Positions 45,889 to 55,274 of a DNA stretch of 64,000 bases are shown here, piece by piece. The DNA is taken from contig NZ_SLXJ01000005.1 of the NCBI RefSeq assembly GCF_004345745.1, positions 1 through 64,000 on the forward strand, written 5' to 3'. The DNA comes from Nicoletella semolina (GTDB lineage: Bacteria; Pseudomonadota; Gammaproteobacteria; Enterobacterales; Pasteurellaceae). Within the stretch, counting starts at the first letter, position 1. Each line of letters starts with the position of its first letter. Below the pieces are notes generated by a model that was not told the origin of the DNA, searched no databases, and saw only the letters and a list, made by a program, of their open reading frames with translations. Position numbers and translations under genes: made by a program.

Positions 45889-46725
45889 ATGATTGAAAAT
45901 AAGATTTTATTAACAGAATGTCCAGATGATAAAGGACTTGTCGCAAAAATTACGAATATTTGTTATAAACACCAATTGAATATTATTCAAAATAATGAGT
46001 TTGTAGACAGTGATACACGTCGATTCTTTATGCGAACTGAGCTACAAGGTATATTTAATGATCAGACCTTACTTGCGGATTTGGCATTTACTTTGCCAAG
46101 TGGCTCAAACTATAGATTAGTGCCTCATAAACGTAAGCGTATTGTGATTTTGGTTACAAAGGAAGCCCATTGCTTAGGGGATATTTTAATGAAAACTTAT
46201 TATGGTGGTCTTGATGTTGAAATTGCAGCCGTCATTGGTAATCACGATAAATTAAGAAACTTAACTGAACGCTTTGATATTCCTTTTCATTTAGTCAGTC
46301 ACGAGGGATTAACTCGTGTAGAACACGATAAATTATTAAGTGAAAAAATTGATGAATATGCACCAGATTATATTGTATTAGCAAAATATATGCGAGTGTT
46401 AAATCCAGCCTTTGTTGAGCGTTATCCAAACCGTGTAATTAATATACATCATTCATTTTTACCTGCTTTCATTGGTGCAAAACCTTATCAACAGGCTTAT
46501 GAAAGAGGGGTGAAAATTATTGGGGCAACCGCGCATTTTATTAATAATGAGTTAGATCAGGGGCCAATTATTGTTCAGAATGTCATTAATGTTGATCATA
46601 CTTATACTGCTGATCTAATGATGAAAGCTGGGCGCGATGTTGAAAAAACAGTATTAAGCCGAGCATTAGAATGGGTATTTGCAGAACGTGTTTTTGTTTA
46701 TCAAAATAAAACTATTGTGATGTAA
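45889..46725 (+). CDS. purU: Formyltetrahydrofolate deformylase PurU
   Basis: An enzyme of 278 residues from ATG 45889 (MIENKILLTECPDDKG) with AAGGA 7 bases upstream; the TTG at 45862 lies in the hns terminator. It hydrolyses 10-formyl-tetrahydrofolate to formate and tetrahydrofolate. The N-terminal ACT domain (CPDDKGLVAKITN) is the regulatory part responding to methionine and glycine in E. coli. The C-terminal formyl-transferase fold has NIHHSFLPAFIGAKPYQQAY and the catalytic Asp in ELDQGPIIVQ. Confidence 0.97.
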   Translation: MIENKILLTECPDDKGLVAKITNICYKHQLNIIQNNEFVDSDTRRFFMRTELQGIFNDQTLLADLAFTLPSGSNYRLVPHKRKRIVILVTKEAHCLGDILMKTYYGGLDVEIAAVIGNHDKLRNLTERFDIPFHLVSHEGLTRVEHDKLLSEKIDEYAPDYIVLAKYMRVLNPAFVERYPNRVINIHHSFLPAFIGAKPYQQAYERGVKIIGATAHFINNELDQGPIIVQNVINVDHTYTADLMMKAGRDVEKTVLSRALEWVFAERVFVYQNKTIVM

Positions 46726-46797
46726 TAAGGTCAGTGGCAATGTGATATTGCAAAAATAGTCTTGAAATAGACCGCTTGCTTATTTTGAGGTATAGAA

Positions 46798-47262
46798 ATG
46801 AAACAGGTTGAAATTTTCACTGATGGATCTTGTCTTGGTAATCCAGGGAAGGGAGGGATTGGAATTTTGTTACGTTACAAAGGACAAGAAAAAACCTTAA
46901 GCCAAGGTTATCGTTTGACGACCAACAATCGAATGGAGCTACAAGCAGTCATTACCGCTCTCTCGCAATTGAAAGAGCCTTGTCAGGTAAAGCTTTACAG
47001 TGATAGCCAGTATATGAAAAAAGGGATTGGGCAGTGGATTTTTAACTGGAAAAAAAATAATTGGCAGACGAGTAATAAAAAGCCTGTTAAAAATAAAGAC
47101 TTATGGCTCGCACTGGATAAGGTCATTTCTTCACATCAACTTGAGTGGTGTTGGGTGAAGGGACATTCGGGACATCGTGAAAATGAGATTTGTGATGAAT
47201 TGGCTCGTTGTGCTGCTGAAAATCCATCATTGGAAGATATTGGCTATCAATTAGAGGGTTAA
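46798..47262 (+). CDS. rnhA: Ribonuclease HI
   Basis: An enzyme of 154 residues that cuts RNA in RNA-DNA hybrids. The catalytic residues sit in [15 protein letters not shown] (Asp), NRMELQAVI (Glu), [12 protein letters not shown] (Asp) and the C-terminal NEICDELAR (Asp). The stop codon falls in the loop of its own terminator. The gap before it carries a near uptake signal, ACCGCTTGC. Confidence 0.97.
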   Translation: MKQVEIFTDGSCLGNPGKGGIGILLRYKGQEKTLSQGYRLTTNNRMELQAVITALSQLKEPCQVKLYSDSQYMKKGIGQWIFNWKKNNWQTSNKKPVKNKDLWLALDKVISSHQLEWCWVKGHSGHRENEICDELARCAAENPSLEDIGYQLEG

Positions 47263-47277
47263 ACCCTCTATTTTTTT
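47253..47277 (+). terminator. rnhA terminator overlapping its stop codon
   Basis: AGAGGG (47253-47258) and CCCTCT (47264-47269) pair around TTAAA, which contains the TAA stop (47260-47262). Seven T follow one A. Confidence 0.88.
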
Positions 47278-47294
47278 ATCTAAAAAATCAATTT

Positions 47295-47310
47295 CGTGAT
47301 GTAGATCACA
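47295..47310. promoter_or_regulatory. CRP site upstream of the Tat-exported binding protein gene
   Basis: CGTGA-TGTAGA-TCACA matches TGTGA-N6-TCACA at nine of ten positions. Its centre is about 69 bases before the predicted transcription start, a typical class I activator position. Confidence 0.7.
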
Positions 47311-47337
47311 AATCTTAATTATCGTTTTATCAATTCA

Positions 47338-47365
47338 TTGACACATACTAAGTTAGTGATATGAT
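47338..47365 (+). promoter_or_regulatory. Promoter of the peptide/nickel-class ABC operon
   Basis: TTGACA (47338-47343), a 16-base spacer and TATGAT (47360-47365) give a start near 47372 and a leader of about 124 bases. Confidence 0.75.
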
Positions 47366-47495
47366 GTTTTTAATCCATTTTTGATTTTAATTTTGATAAA
47401 AACACTTCAAAATTAAGATTGAAAACAGAGATTGTTCAGAAATGCTTTTCTGAGCTTAAATCGTTTGAAACACAACACTGTTAAAGGAGTCTGTT

Positions 47496-49085
47496 ATGGC
47501 TAATCATTTTGAACTTAATGAATCACGCCGTGGTTTTATGAAATTAATGGCAGGTGTGAGTGCAGGTTTTGCATTCAGCGGTGCGTTAGGAACGTTTTCT
47601 TCCGAAGCATTAGCTGCACCAGTTGCTGGTAGCTCAATTGAAGCAGGGATTGCTTACCCAATTTCAACGGGATTTGATCCGCTTACTTCAAGTGGTGCTT
47701 CTTCACTTGCTTCGAATTTACATATTTTTGAAGGGCTAGTTGAGCTACACCCAGCAACTCGTGAAATGTATTTAGCATTGGCAGAAAAAGAGCCAGAGCA
47801 AATTGACGATGTTACTTGGCGTGTGGCATTGCGTGATGGAGCCGTTTTCCACCACGGTAAGCCTGTAACGACTGAAGATGTTGTTTACTCTTTTGAACGA
47901 GTGTTAGATCCAGAAAAAGCGTCTCTATTTGCTCAATTTATTCCATTTATTGATTCTGTGAAAGCAGTAGATGACAAAGTAGTTGAGTTCAAACTGAAAT
48001 ACCCATTTGCGTTATTCAAACAACGTTTAAGCATTGTAAAAATTGTACCGAAAGCGTTAATTGAAGAGAAAGGTCAGCAATCATTTGATGCAAACCCTGT
48101 GGGAACAGGTCCATATAAATTCGTTTCTGCGGTAAAAGATGACCGTATCGTTTTTGAAGCCAATAAAGCCTATAACGGTAAATATCCTGCTAAAGTTGAA
48201 AAAATGACGTGGTTCTTGCTTTCTGATGATGCTGCTCGTGTAACGGCTCAAGAATCAGGGCGTGTACAAGCAATTGAAAATGTACCTTATCTTGATGCAG
48301 AAAGATTAAAACGTCGCAATACTGTAGGTTCTGTACAATCTTTCGTACAATTATTCTTAATGTTTAACTGTGAAAAAGCACCGTTTAATAATCCAAAAGT
48401 ACGCCAAGCATTCCACTATGCGTTAGATAAGCAGAAATTAATTGATGTGGTGTTCTTTGGTAACGCAGAAGCAGCAACTTCTTATGTACAAAAAACGCAC
48501 GCAGACTATATGGAAGCAGGTACACAATATAATTTTGATAAAGCGAAAGCTGAAGCCCTGCTTAAAGAAGCTGGCGTGAAAGAGCTGAAATTTGAATTAC
48601 TTGCAACGGATCACCAATGGGTGAAAGAGTGTGCTCCACTTATTCTTGAGTCGTGGAATGCATTATCAGGTGTGAGTGTGAGTCTTAAACATTTACAATC
48701 TGGTGCATTATACGGCGGACACGTTGATAAGGGTGCGTTTGAGGTGGTTATCGCCCCAGGTGATCCATCAGTATTTGGTAACGATTTAGATCTCTTATTA
48801 AGCTGGTGGCATCGTGGTGATGTATGGCCGAAAAATCGCTATCGCTGGTCAAATACACCAGAGTATAAACGTGTTCAAGAGCTTTTAGATATTGCAATCA
48901 AAGCAAAAGTACACGATGAAGCGAGAAAAGCGTGGAAAGAAATTTTTGATATTATTTCTGAACACGTTCCACTTTATCCGATTTTGCACCGTAAATTACT
49001 TGCATCTTGGAATGAAAAAGAATTAACTGGTTTCCAACCATTACCAACAACAGGATTATCTTTCCTTGGCGTTGGACGCAAATAA
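47496..49085 (+). CDS. Tat-exported ABC substrate-binding protein (peptide/nickel class)
   Basis: A periplasmic SBP of family 5, 529 residues. The N-terminus carries the twin-arginine motif SRRGFMK (Arg11-Arg12) followed by a hydrophobic stretch and ALA, so it is exported folded. The body has [62 protein letters not shown] and [18 protein letters not shown], typical of DppA/NikA proteins. Most peptide-binding relatives use Sec, so a Tat signal may hint at a metal complex or other cofactor-bound ligand. The ligand is not decided by the sequence. It has an attenuator-like hairpin after it. Confidence 0.88.
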   Translation: MANHFELNESRRGFMKLMAGVSAGFAFSGALGTFSSEALAAPVAGSSIEAGIAYPISTGFDPLTSSGASSLASNLHIFEGLVELHPATREMYLALAEKEPEQIDDVTWRVALRDGAVFHHGKPVTTEDVVYSFERVLDPEKASLFAQFIPFIDSVKAVDDKVVEFKLKYPFALFKQRLSIVKIVPKALIEEKGQQSFDANPVGTGPYKFVSAVKDDRIVFEANKAYNGKYPAKVEKMTWFLLSDDAARVTAQESGRVQAIENVPYLDAERLKRRNTVGSVQSFVQLFLMFNCEKAPFNNPKVRQAFHYALDKQKLIDVVFFGNAEAATSYVQKTHADYMEAGTQYNFDKAKAEALLKEAGVKELKFELLATDHQWVKECAPLILESWNALSGVSVSLKHLQSGALYGGHVDKGAFEVVIAPGDPSVFGNDLDLLLSWWHRGDVWPKNRYRWSNTPEYKRVQELLDIAIKAKVHDEARKAWKEIFDIISEHVPLYPILHRKLLASWNEKELTGFQPLPTTGLSFLGVGRK

Positions 49086-49100
49086 TTATTAAGTCTACTC

Positions 49101-49128
49101 AGGAGGCTGAAAAGCCTCTTGTTTTGTT
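49101..49128 (+). terminator. Attenuator between binding protein and permease genes
   Basis: GAGGCT (49103-49108) and AGCCTC (49113-49118) pair around GAAA, followed by TTGTTTTGTTTC. Partial termination here would make more binding protein than membrane subunits, as is usual for ABC importers. Confidence 0.75.
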
Positions 49129-49217
49129 TCTTGTTGAAATTTAAGCGAATTTTGTAAATATTTTACTTAAATTAACCGCTTCTAATTCTTATTCAAATTT
49201 TATAGTCGGAGAATAAA

Positions 49218-50171
49218 ATGGATATCATACTTCGTCTGCTTTTACGCCGTTTAATGGCATTGCCAATAATGCTACTAGGTGTAACTGCATTGGTTTTTAT
49301 TGTGATGCAATTTACACCAGGCGATCCTGCTACAGTTGCTTTGGGAGAAAGTGCAAGTGAAGCAGCAAAAGAGCTTTATCGCCAAGAACGAGGTTTAAAC
49401 GACCCTCTAGTTGTACAATATGTTCGCTTTATTGGTAATTTATTAGTGTTTGATTTTGGCGTAACGTCTCCGCCAGCCCAACCTATTTTAGATATGATTG
49501 CAAAAGCATTTCCATTGACATTACAATTGACCTTTATCGGAATCGTTTTTGCAGCGGTGGTTTCTTTTTCTTTGGGGGTTACTGCGGCACTTTACCGTGA
49601 TCGTTGGGTTGACCAGGTTATTCGCTTTATCTCGGTTGCAGCGGTTGCAACACCTTCTTTCTGGTTGGGTATCTTACTTATTCAATATTTTTCATTGGAA
49701 TTAGATTGGCTGCCATCGGGGGGCTTTATTCCGTTTAGTGAAGATCCTTCTGAATATTTTCGTTCAATGATTTTACCATCACTGGCATTGGCAGTACCCG
49801 TTTGTGCTTCTTTGATTCGTGTTGTGCGTACTACAATGGTAGAAGAAATGGATAAAGATTATGTGCGTACAGCGATTGGTAATGGGGTGCCTTATTCAAC
49901 GGTTATTCGCCATAACGTATTGCGTAATGCGTTAATCACGCCTGTTACGGTATTAGGATTGCGTGTCGGTTATTTGCTAGGCGGAGCGGTCGTTATTGAA
50001 CAAATTTTTGATTTACCTGGAATGGGTAAGCTTATCTTCAATGGGATTGTTAACCACGACTTAAATCTCGTACAAGGCGTAGTCATCACGATTGCATTCA
50101 CCTTTGTTTTAGTGAATATTATTGTTGATATTCTGTATGTTCTAATCAATCCAAAAATTCGGAGTCTGTAA
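49218..50171 (+). CDS. ABC permease DppB/NikB type
   Basis: An inner-membrane permease of 317 residues with about six hydrophobic segments. RRLMALPIMLLGVTALVFIVMQFTPGDPA is the typical DppB start. The EAA-type loop includes DYVRTAIGNGVPYSTVIRHNVLRNAL, and FDLPGMGKLIFNGI lies near the end. Its TAA stop overlaps the next ATG by one base (TAATG). Confidence 0.93.
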   Translation: MDIILRLLLRRLMALPIMLLGVTALVFIVMQFTPGDPATVALGESASEAAKELYRQERGLNDPLVVQYVRFIGNLLVFDFGVTSPPAQPILDMIAKAFPLTLQLTFIGIVFAAVVSFSLGVTAALYRDRWVDQVIRFISVAAVATPSFWLGILLIQYFSLELDWLPSGGFIPFSEDPSEYFRSMILPSLALAVPVCASLIRVVRTTMVEEMDKDYVRTAIGNGVPYSTVIRHNVLRNALITPVTVLGLRVGYLLGGAVVIEQIFDLPGMGKLIFNGIVNHDLNLVQGVVITIAFTFVLVNIIVDILYVLINPKIRSL

Positions 50172-52126
50172 TGTTTCGCCAAGGATTAGCTCAACGACTT
50201 GCTTCAGGCGGTGCAAGATTTAGAGCATTACCAATGAGTTCTAAAATCGCCTTAATTTTTCTACTGTTTATTGCAACAATTGCGATATTTGCACCTTGGA
50301 TAGCTACTTATGATCCTCTGCAAACTATCCGACCAGTACAAGCACCGAGTAATGAATTTTTATTTGGTACGGATCGTCTAGGGCGTGATATTTTTTCTCG
50401 TATTATATGGGGAGCAAGGACATCAATATTTATTGGGCTTGGTGCAGTAGGGCTTGCAATTGTGCTTGGTAGCATCATTGGAGCAACAGCAGCGACAGCA
50501 CAACGTCTCGGTAATGAAGTGATTATGCGTCTAATGGACATCTTAATGGCGTTCCCTGCAATTGCACTTGCTGCTGTGTTACTTGCAACCTTTGGTAATA
50601 CAGTCTTTGTTATCGTCTTGACTATTGCGATTGTTTATACCCCTCAATTAGCTCGTGTGGTGCGTGCAAATGTTGTTTCTCAGTGGGAAGAAGATTATGT
50701 TCGAGCAGAGCGAGTTATTGGTGGAAGTCGCACTTATATCTTATTAAAACACGTTGTGCGTAATACTGCAGCCCCTGTGCTTGTTTTTGCGACAGTTATG
50801 GTGGCTGATGCGATCGTATTTGAAGCCTCGCTTTCTTTCCTTGGTGCAGGCGTACCACCACCATTCCCATCTTGGGGGAATATTTTGTCCGAAGGACGAA
50901 ATCTAGTATTAGGTGGATTTTGGTGGGCAACAACTTTCGCAGGGATTTGTATTTTATTGACGGTATTGGCATTAAATATTTTGGCAGAAGGTTTAACTGA
51001 TGCATTAGTAAACCCAAAACTAAAACGCAATCCGACAGCAGCAAAAGAAGATGTCTCAAAACCACTTTCAACTGATGTTCAAGAAGCGATGGCAGAAAGT
51101 TTGGCCCTGAAACGTTACCTGTTAAAACTAAATGAAAAGGAGTCTAGCCGTACAGACCGTATGCAGCTTAACTCGGAAACAAAAGCTATTTTACAGGTAA
51201 AAAACCTCTCTATCCGTTTTCCAAATCGCTATGGAGAGACTCCATTGGTAGATAATATTAGTTTTACTGTACACGAAGGCGAGACAATGGGCTTGGTTGG
51301 GGAGTCTGGGTGTGGTAAATCTATTTCAGCATTCTCAATTATGGGATTATTGCCTAAAACAGCAAAAATCACAGGTGAAATTCTATTTACCGACAGAGCC
51401 GGTAACCAGTATGATTTATTAAAAACAGATAGATTAAATGAATTGCGTGGACACGAAATTTCAATGATTTATCAAGATGCGTTAAGTGCATTAAATCCAT
51501 CAATGCGAATTAAAGACCAAATGGCTCAATTAATTAGTCGAGGTGGAAAACAGAGTGCGGAGACATTACTTGAATGGGTAAAACTTGATCCATCAAAAAC
51601 ATTAAACCGTTACCCTCACGAATTATCTGGTGGACAGCGTCAGCGTGTATTAATCGCAATGGCTTTAGCAAGAGAGCCGAAGTTATTAATTGCTGATGAA
51701 CCAACGACAGCATTAGACGTAACAGTTCAAGCTGAAGTGATTAATCTACTGAATGAATTGCGTGAAAAACTTGGGTTCGCAATGGTCTTTGTTAGCCACG
51801 ATTTAGCATTGGTTGCTCAAATCGCTCACCATATTACCGTAATGTATGCAGGGCAAGTTGTGGAAGCAGCTCCAACAAGTCCGTTATTAATGAATCCAAC
51901 ACACGAATATACCCGTGGACTACTCGGCTCAGTGCTTTCGACAGAATGCCGAGCAAAACGCCTATATCAAATTCCAGGTAGCGTACCTTCACCATTTGAT
52001 TTTGCTAAAGGCGACCGTTTTGCAAGTCGTTCATTACGACCAGATGCTGATGCAAGTAAGCGTTTAAAACTAGTACCAGTAGGCGACCACCCTAACCATC
52101 TTTGGGCTTCACATTTGGAGAAATAA
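50171..52126 (+). CDS. Fused ABC permease and ATPase (DppC-DppD type)
   Basis: A single protein of 651 residues that joins two subunits usually made separately. Residues 1-285 or so are a DppC-type permease (TYDPLQTIRPVQAPSNEFLFGTDRLGRDIFSRIIWGAR; EAA loop DYVRAERVIGGSRTYILLKHVVRN). A charged linker of about 55 residues follows NPKLKRNPTA. The ATPase then has Walker A GESGCGKS at about 376, signature LSGGQRQRV at about 485, Walker B LLIADEPTTALD at about 505 and the C-terminal oligopeptide domain. In the linker an AAAGGAG (51136-51142) lies 18 bases before an in-frame ATG (51161). The frame is continuous, so it is a true fusion. Confidence 0.92.
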   Translation: MFRQGLAQRLASGGARFRALPMSSKIALIFLLFIATIAIFAPWIATYDPLQTIRPVQAPSNEFLFGTDRLGRDIFSRIIWGARTSIFIGLGAVGLAIVLGSIIGATAATAQRLGNEVIMRLMDILMAFPAIALAAVLLATFGNTVFVIVLTIAIVYTPQLARVVRANVVSQWEEDYVRAERVIGGSRTYILLKHVVRNTAAPVLVFATVMVADAIVFEASLSFLGAGVPPPFPSWGNILSEGRNLVLGGFWWATTFAGICILLTVLALNILAEGLTDALVNPKLKRNPTAAKEDVSKPLSTDVQEAMAESLALKRYLLKLNEKESSRTDRMQLNSETKAILQVKNLSIRFPNRYGETPLVDNISFTVHEGETMGLVGESGCGKSISAFSIMGLLPKTAKITGEILFTDRAGNQYDLLKTDRLNELRGHEISMIYQDALSALNPSMRIKDQMAQLISRGGKQSAETLLEWVKLDPSKTLNRYPHELSGGQRQRVLIAMALAREPKLLIADEPTTALDVTVQAEVINLLNELREKLGFAMVFVSHDLALVAQIAHHITVMYAGQVVEAAPTSPLLMNPTHEYTRGLLGSVLSTECRAKRLYQIPGSVPSPFDFAKGDRFASRSLRPDADASKRLKLVPVGDHPNHLWASHLEK

Positions 52127-52129
52127 ACA

Positions 52130-52936
52130 ATGAGTATGAAACCTTTAAAAGAACAGCCAATTATTGAATTGGAAGATATTGTTGTACAATTTCCCTCTCG
52201 TGATGGTTCAATTTTTAATCCGAAAAAATTTACTGCGGTGGGCGGAGTAAGTTTAACCGTGAGTGCAGGCGAAACGGTTGGCTTGGTTGGACAGTCAGGT
52301 TGCGGTAAATCAACCCTAGCAAATGTCATTATTGGGTTACAACAGCCGACATCAGGTTTAGTGAAATTCAATGGCTTACAGATGAAATATGGCAGTACAG
52401 AAGCTCGTAAGCAGTTTGGTCGCCAAGTTTCCGTGATTTTCCAAGATCCTTCTACGGCGTTAAACCCAAGAATGCGAGTGTTGGATATTTTAAAAGATCC
52501 AATGGATATCCATAATGTGCTTGAACCACACGAGAGAGAGAAACGAGTGTATGAATTACTGTCCCGAGTAGGATTACCTCGTTCCGCTGCACTGGTTGAA
52601 CCGAGTCGTTTATCTGGTGGTCAGAAACAGCGTGTGGCCATTGCACGAGCATTAGCATTGAGTCCAAAACTTATTGTGGCTGATGAACCAACCTCTGCAC
52701 TTGATGTGTCTGTGCGAGCACAAGTTCTTAATTTATTAGCCGATTTAAAGAAAGAACTCAACCTTGCAATGGTATTTATTTCCCACGACTTACAAACGGT
52801 ACGTCAAGTCTCTGACCGCATCGTAGTAATGAATGGTGGTTTAATTGTTGAGCAAGGCGATGCTGCTGAGGTATTCGATAATCCAACGAAGGAATACACC
52901 AAGACCCTACTCAGTGCCGCACCATCATTGCTTTAA
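52130..52936 (+). CDS. ABC ATPase DppF/NikE type
   Basis: An ATPase of 268 residues, second nucleotide-binding subunit of the importer. Walker A GQSGCGKST, signature LSGGQKQRV, Walker B LIVADEPTSALD and the switch FISHDLQTV are present. It starts 4 bases after the fusion gene and ends at a strong terminator. Pairing with the fused ATPase would give a heterodimeric motor. Confidence 0.94.
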   Translation: MSMKPLKEQPIIELEDIVVQFPSRDGSIFNPKKFTAVGGVSLTVSAGETVGLVGQSGCGKSTLANVIIGLQQPTSGLVKFNGLQMKYGSTEARKQFGRQVSVIFQDPSTALNPRMRVLDILKDPMDIHNVLEPHEREKRVYELLSRVGLPRSAALVEPSRLSGGQKQRVAIARALALSPKLIVADEPTSALDVSVRAQVLNLLADLKKELNLAMVFISHDLQTVRQVSDRIVVMNGGLIVEQGDAAEVFDNPTKEYTKTLLSAAPSLL

Positions 52937-52945
52937 TTGTTATCA

Positions 52946-52978
52946 ACAAAAAAGACCCGTTTTACGGGTCTTTTTTGT
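52946..52978. terminator. Terminator of the ABC operon
   Basis: ACAAAAAAGACCCG and CGGGTCTTTTTTGT pair perfectly around TTTTA. The flanking A and T runs make it usable from both sides. Confidence 0.95.
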
Positions 52979-53160
52979 TTGCAAAATATTGAGAAAAATT
53001 AACCGCTTATCTGAATAAAACATAAAAATGAGAAGTACTTAATATCTTAGACCATTTTCGCTAAAATGGTTAGTAACTATTTTAGTTTTCTAACTTAATT
53101 AAGTTGGCACATAGGGAAATTTTTAGACTAAAAAGAGATATGATTACTTATATTCAAAAA

Positions 53161-53184
53161 TTGAGGTATTGAGGTATTGAGGTA
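53161..53184 (+). repeat. Three tandem copies of TTGAGGTA
   Basis: Three exact 8-base units lie end to end, downstream of the porin gene. The copy number could vary by slippage, but no coding or promoter role is apparent. Confidence 0.8.
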
Positions 53185-53185
53185 T

Positions 53186-53225
53186 AAAAAATTGCACTTC
53201 AATTAATTAGAAATTGAAGTGCAAA
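53186..53225 (-). terminator. Porin gene terminator
   Basis: TTGCACTTCAATT (53192-53204) and AATTGAAGTGCAA (53212-53224) pair perfectly. On the minus strand a T-run follows (complement of 53186-53191). Confidence 0.93.
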
Positions 53226-53248
53226 TCAGGGTTATGTAATTAAATTAA

Positions 53249-54316
53249 TTACCAGCTTACACGCACACCAGCACCGATGTTTCTAGCAATTTTCTTATCT
53301 TGTTGACCTGTTTTTTCTCTTGATAGAGATCCCTCAACAAAGGTAAAGACATTTTTATGTAATTTGTAGCTTGATCCAACTGCCACACCGTGGGTTTTAG
53401 TTTTGTCTAAGCTACCTTTTTCTGTCTTACGAGAGTAATCATAATCAGCATATACACTAACTTTATCAGTTACTGCTAATTTCACGCTTGGAGTAAGGAA
53501 AACAAGAGTTTCTTTACTGTTACCATTTTTACCAACTACCACTTGTGTACCAGTATTAAATGCTAATGTTAACTTATCAATCTCTTTTGCTAAACCAACT
53601 TGGAAGCCTTCTTTGTAATATTTTTTACCTGTTACATATGCCTTTTCAACACCATCTTCCTTTTCTTTAAATTGACCAGTTTTGAAGTTGTCTCTGCTAT
53701 AACCTGCCGCAACGGTGAAACCGTCAAACTCATAACTTCCACCAAGTGCATAACCATTTTGAACTTTACCTACAGTAACTTCATTTTTAGTACGGTCAGC
53801 TGCAAAACTATAGCTTGCACCTAATTTTAAGCCTTCAACACCTTTATATTCATAGCGTAAAACTGATGCACCTGATGTGGTTAATGCACTTGAATCAACG
53901 CCAAAAGCATTAGCAAAACTTGCCTGTCCTACACCATCAGCGGCAGTAACTTGATTACCAAAAGTTACTTGACCTAACTCTTTCTTGCCCAATCCTACGT
54001 AGGCACGATGTGCTTTAACGCCACCAAAGCCGTGTGCATCATTTGCAGCGTTATTTAAACGTAATTCTGCACGAGCCAATGCGTAAAGACCATTATCTAA
54101 TTTTTGATTAACGCTAACACCAACACGCGAACCATCATTTTTTAAGGTTGAATGCTTGTCTGTTGTTTTTCTACCTTCAGTTTCAGAAGATTTTGATAAA
54201 AGTAAACGTACTGAACCGTCGAATTTAACCTCAGTACCATCTTTTTCATAAAGCGTTACTGCTGAAGCTGAAGCTGCGAATGCTGTTACTGCTAGTGCAA
54301 CAAGTGTTTTTTTCAT
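53249..54316 (-). CDS. OmpP2-like outer-membrane porin
   Basis: A porin of 355 residues from the ATG at 54316 (MKKTLVALAVTAFA); a GTG at 54325 would add three residues within the Shine-Dalgarno spacing. The signal peptide ends ASASA. VTLYEKDGTEVKFDGSVRLLL and NDGSRVGVSVNQKLDNGLYALARAE are typical of the Gram-negative porin family found as OmpP2/OmpH in Pasteurellaceae. The barrel ends in VRVSW with the C-terminal aromatic BAM signal. It should be a trimeric general diffusion pore and a major surface antigen. AAGGTGAG is the ribosome-binding site. Confidence 0.93.
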   Translation of the reverse strand: MKKTLVALAVTAFAASASAVTLYEKDGTEVKFDGSVRLLLSKSSETEGRKTTDKHSTLKNDGSRVGVSVNQKLDNGLYALARAELRLNNAANDAHGFGGVKAHRAYVGLGKKELGQVTFGNQVTAADGVGQASFANAFGVDSSALTTSGASVLRYEYKGVEGLKLGASYSFAADRTKNEVTVGKVQNGYALGGSYEFDGFTVAAGYSRDNFKTGQFKEKEDGVEKAYVTGKKYYKEGFQVGLAKEIDKLTLAFNTGTQVVVGKNGNSKETLVFLTPSVKLAVTDKVSVYADYDYSRKTEKGSLDKTKTHGVAVGSSYKLHKNVFTFVEGSLSREKTGQQDKKIARNIGAGVRVSW

Positions 54317-54408
54317 AATACTCACCTTAAGTTATTGTAGTTAAATTAAAAATCACCTTCGTTAAGGTATAAAGGCAATTCTCCAATTTCCAACACTATC
54401 TTTACATA

Positions 54409-54437
54409 AAGATACAATAATGCTGACTGCGTGCCAA
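54409..54437 (-). promoter_or_regulatory. Porin promoter
   Basis: On the minus strand TTGGCA (complement of 54432-54437), a 17-base spacer and TATCTT (complement of 54409-54414) give a start near 54402 and a leader of about 85 bases. Confidence 0.6.
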
Positions 54438-54654
54438 TACTGTCAGAATTGTTATTTTATGTCAAGTAAGAAGGTTAAATATTATTTTTGCTTAAAATCA
54501 ATCACTTATTACAGTGATATGATTTTTATTGATATTTAGCAATAAATAAAAGATGAGTAAAATATCAACATTTTATGTTTAGATTATTGAAAAATAAGCA
54601 TTTATTTGATTAATGCTAAATGGAGTTGATAGCAATGTAAATTTACATTGATTT

Positions 54655-54670
54655 TGTGATCTACTTCACA
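54655..54670. promoter_or_regulatory. Perfect CRP consensus site
   Basis: TGTGA-TCTACT-TCACA matches the consensus at all ten positions. It is centred about 94 bases upstream of the predicted priC start and about 260 bases from the porin start, so its target is uncertain. Confidence 0.75.
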
Positions 54671-54721
54671 AATTTACAAATTTATTCTATTTTTTATCTG
54701 TTTTTTGAACCTAAACAGATT

Positions 54722-54750
54722 TTGATAATCCCAGTTTAACTTACTATAAT
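54722..54750 (+). promoter_or_regulatory. priC promoter
   Basis: TTGATA (54722-54727), a 17-base spacer and a perfect TATAAT (54745-54750) place the start near 54757, 20 bases before the ATG. Confidence 0.8.
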
Positions 54751-54776
54751 AAAAACCCTGTTAAGTTAATCCAATT

Positions 54777-55274
54777 ATGTTATTTTTACAGCAGATTGAA
54801 CAACAACTAGCCACATTACTTAATAAAAAAAATGAAGTTATTGCATTGCAATCGCCCTATTTTAAACAAAGAAGTGCAACGGTAGAGCAATTTGTTGCAG
54901 AGATTCGCCAAACTGCAAAAAAACTATCTACTCAGCAGCATACCGAATATGCACAAATTTATGCAACCAAATTATTATGCCAATTTTCAACACTACAAAA
55001 TGCACTTAGTCATTTGGCAGTAGAAGCAAAGTTGCCAAATTCATTTCGAACCTCGTTTAGTTTCTCCAAAAATATTCACACATTACCACCTGCAAAGCGA
55101 CTATGGGAATACCGTAAAGCATTGCGAGCATTGAATGAAAAATTAAGCTGGTTAGTTGAACAGCATTATAGAGCAACAGAGCCAGTACAAAAAGCACGTT
55201 ACCTGCAAGAAATTACTGAAACTGAATACCGAAAACAGAAATGTTTGGTAGCAATTGAGGAATTGGGCGGCTGA
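54777..55274 (+). CDS. priC: Primosomal replication protein PriC
   Basis: A protein of 165 residues that helps reload DnaB at stalled forks. The family pattern is visible: repeated basic helices, FKQRSATVEQFVAEI, the LPPAKRLWEYRKALRALNEKL region and the C-terminal ETEYRKQKCLVAIEE. Its neighbour is dnaB, the helicase it reloads, 131 bases downstream. Confidence 0.88.
   Translation: MLFLQQIEQQLATLLNKKNEVIALQSPYFKQRSATVEQFVAEIRQTAKKLSTQQHTEYAQIYATKLLCQFSTLQNALSHLAVEAKLPNSFRTSFSFSKNIHTLPPAKRLWEYRKALRALNEKLSWLVEQHYRATEPVQKARYLQEITETEYRKQKCLVAIEELGG

Larger units (their letters stand above)
52937..53248. other. 312-base gap between the ABC operon and the porin gene
   Basis: It contains the ABC operon terminator, an 8-bp hairpin ACCATTTT/AAAATGGT (53051-53070), a palindrome AACTTAATTAAGTT (53092-53105), a three-copy octamer TTGAGGTA (53161-53184) and the porin terminator. 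No gene is seen. Confidence 0.7.
54326..54776. other. 451-base divergent regulatory gap between porin and priC
   Basis: It holds the porin promoter, a perfect CRP consensus, the priC promoter and long AT-rich stretches that are likely curved and possibly H-NS-bound. No gene is seen. Confidence 0.75.

Noticed and set aside
50171-52126. Sequencing error joining two ABC genes
   Set aside because: The frame is continuous through a plausible charged linker, with complete domains on both sides and no shift needed. A single-base substitution of a stop codon cannot be excluded, but nothing suggests it.
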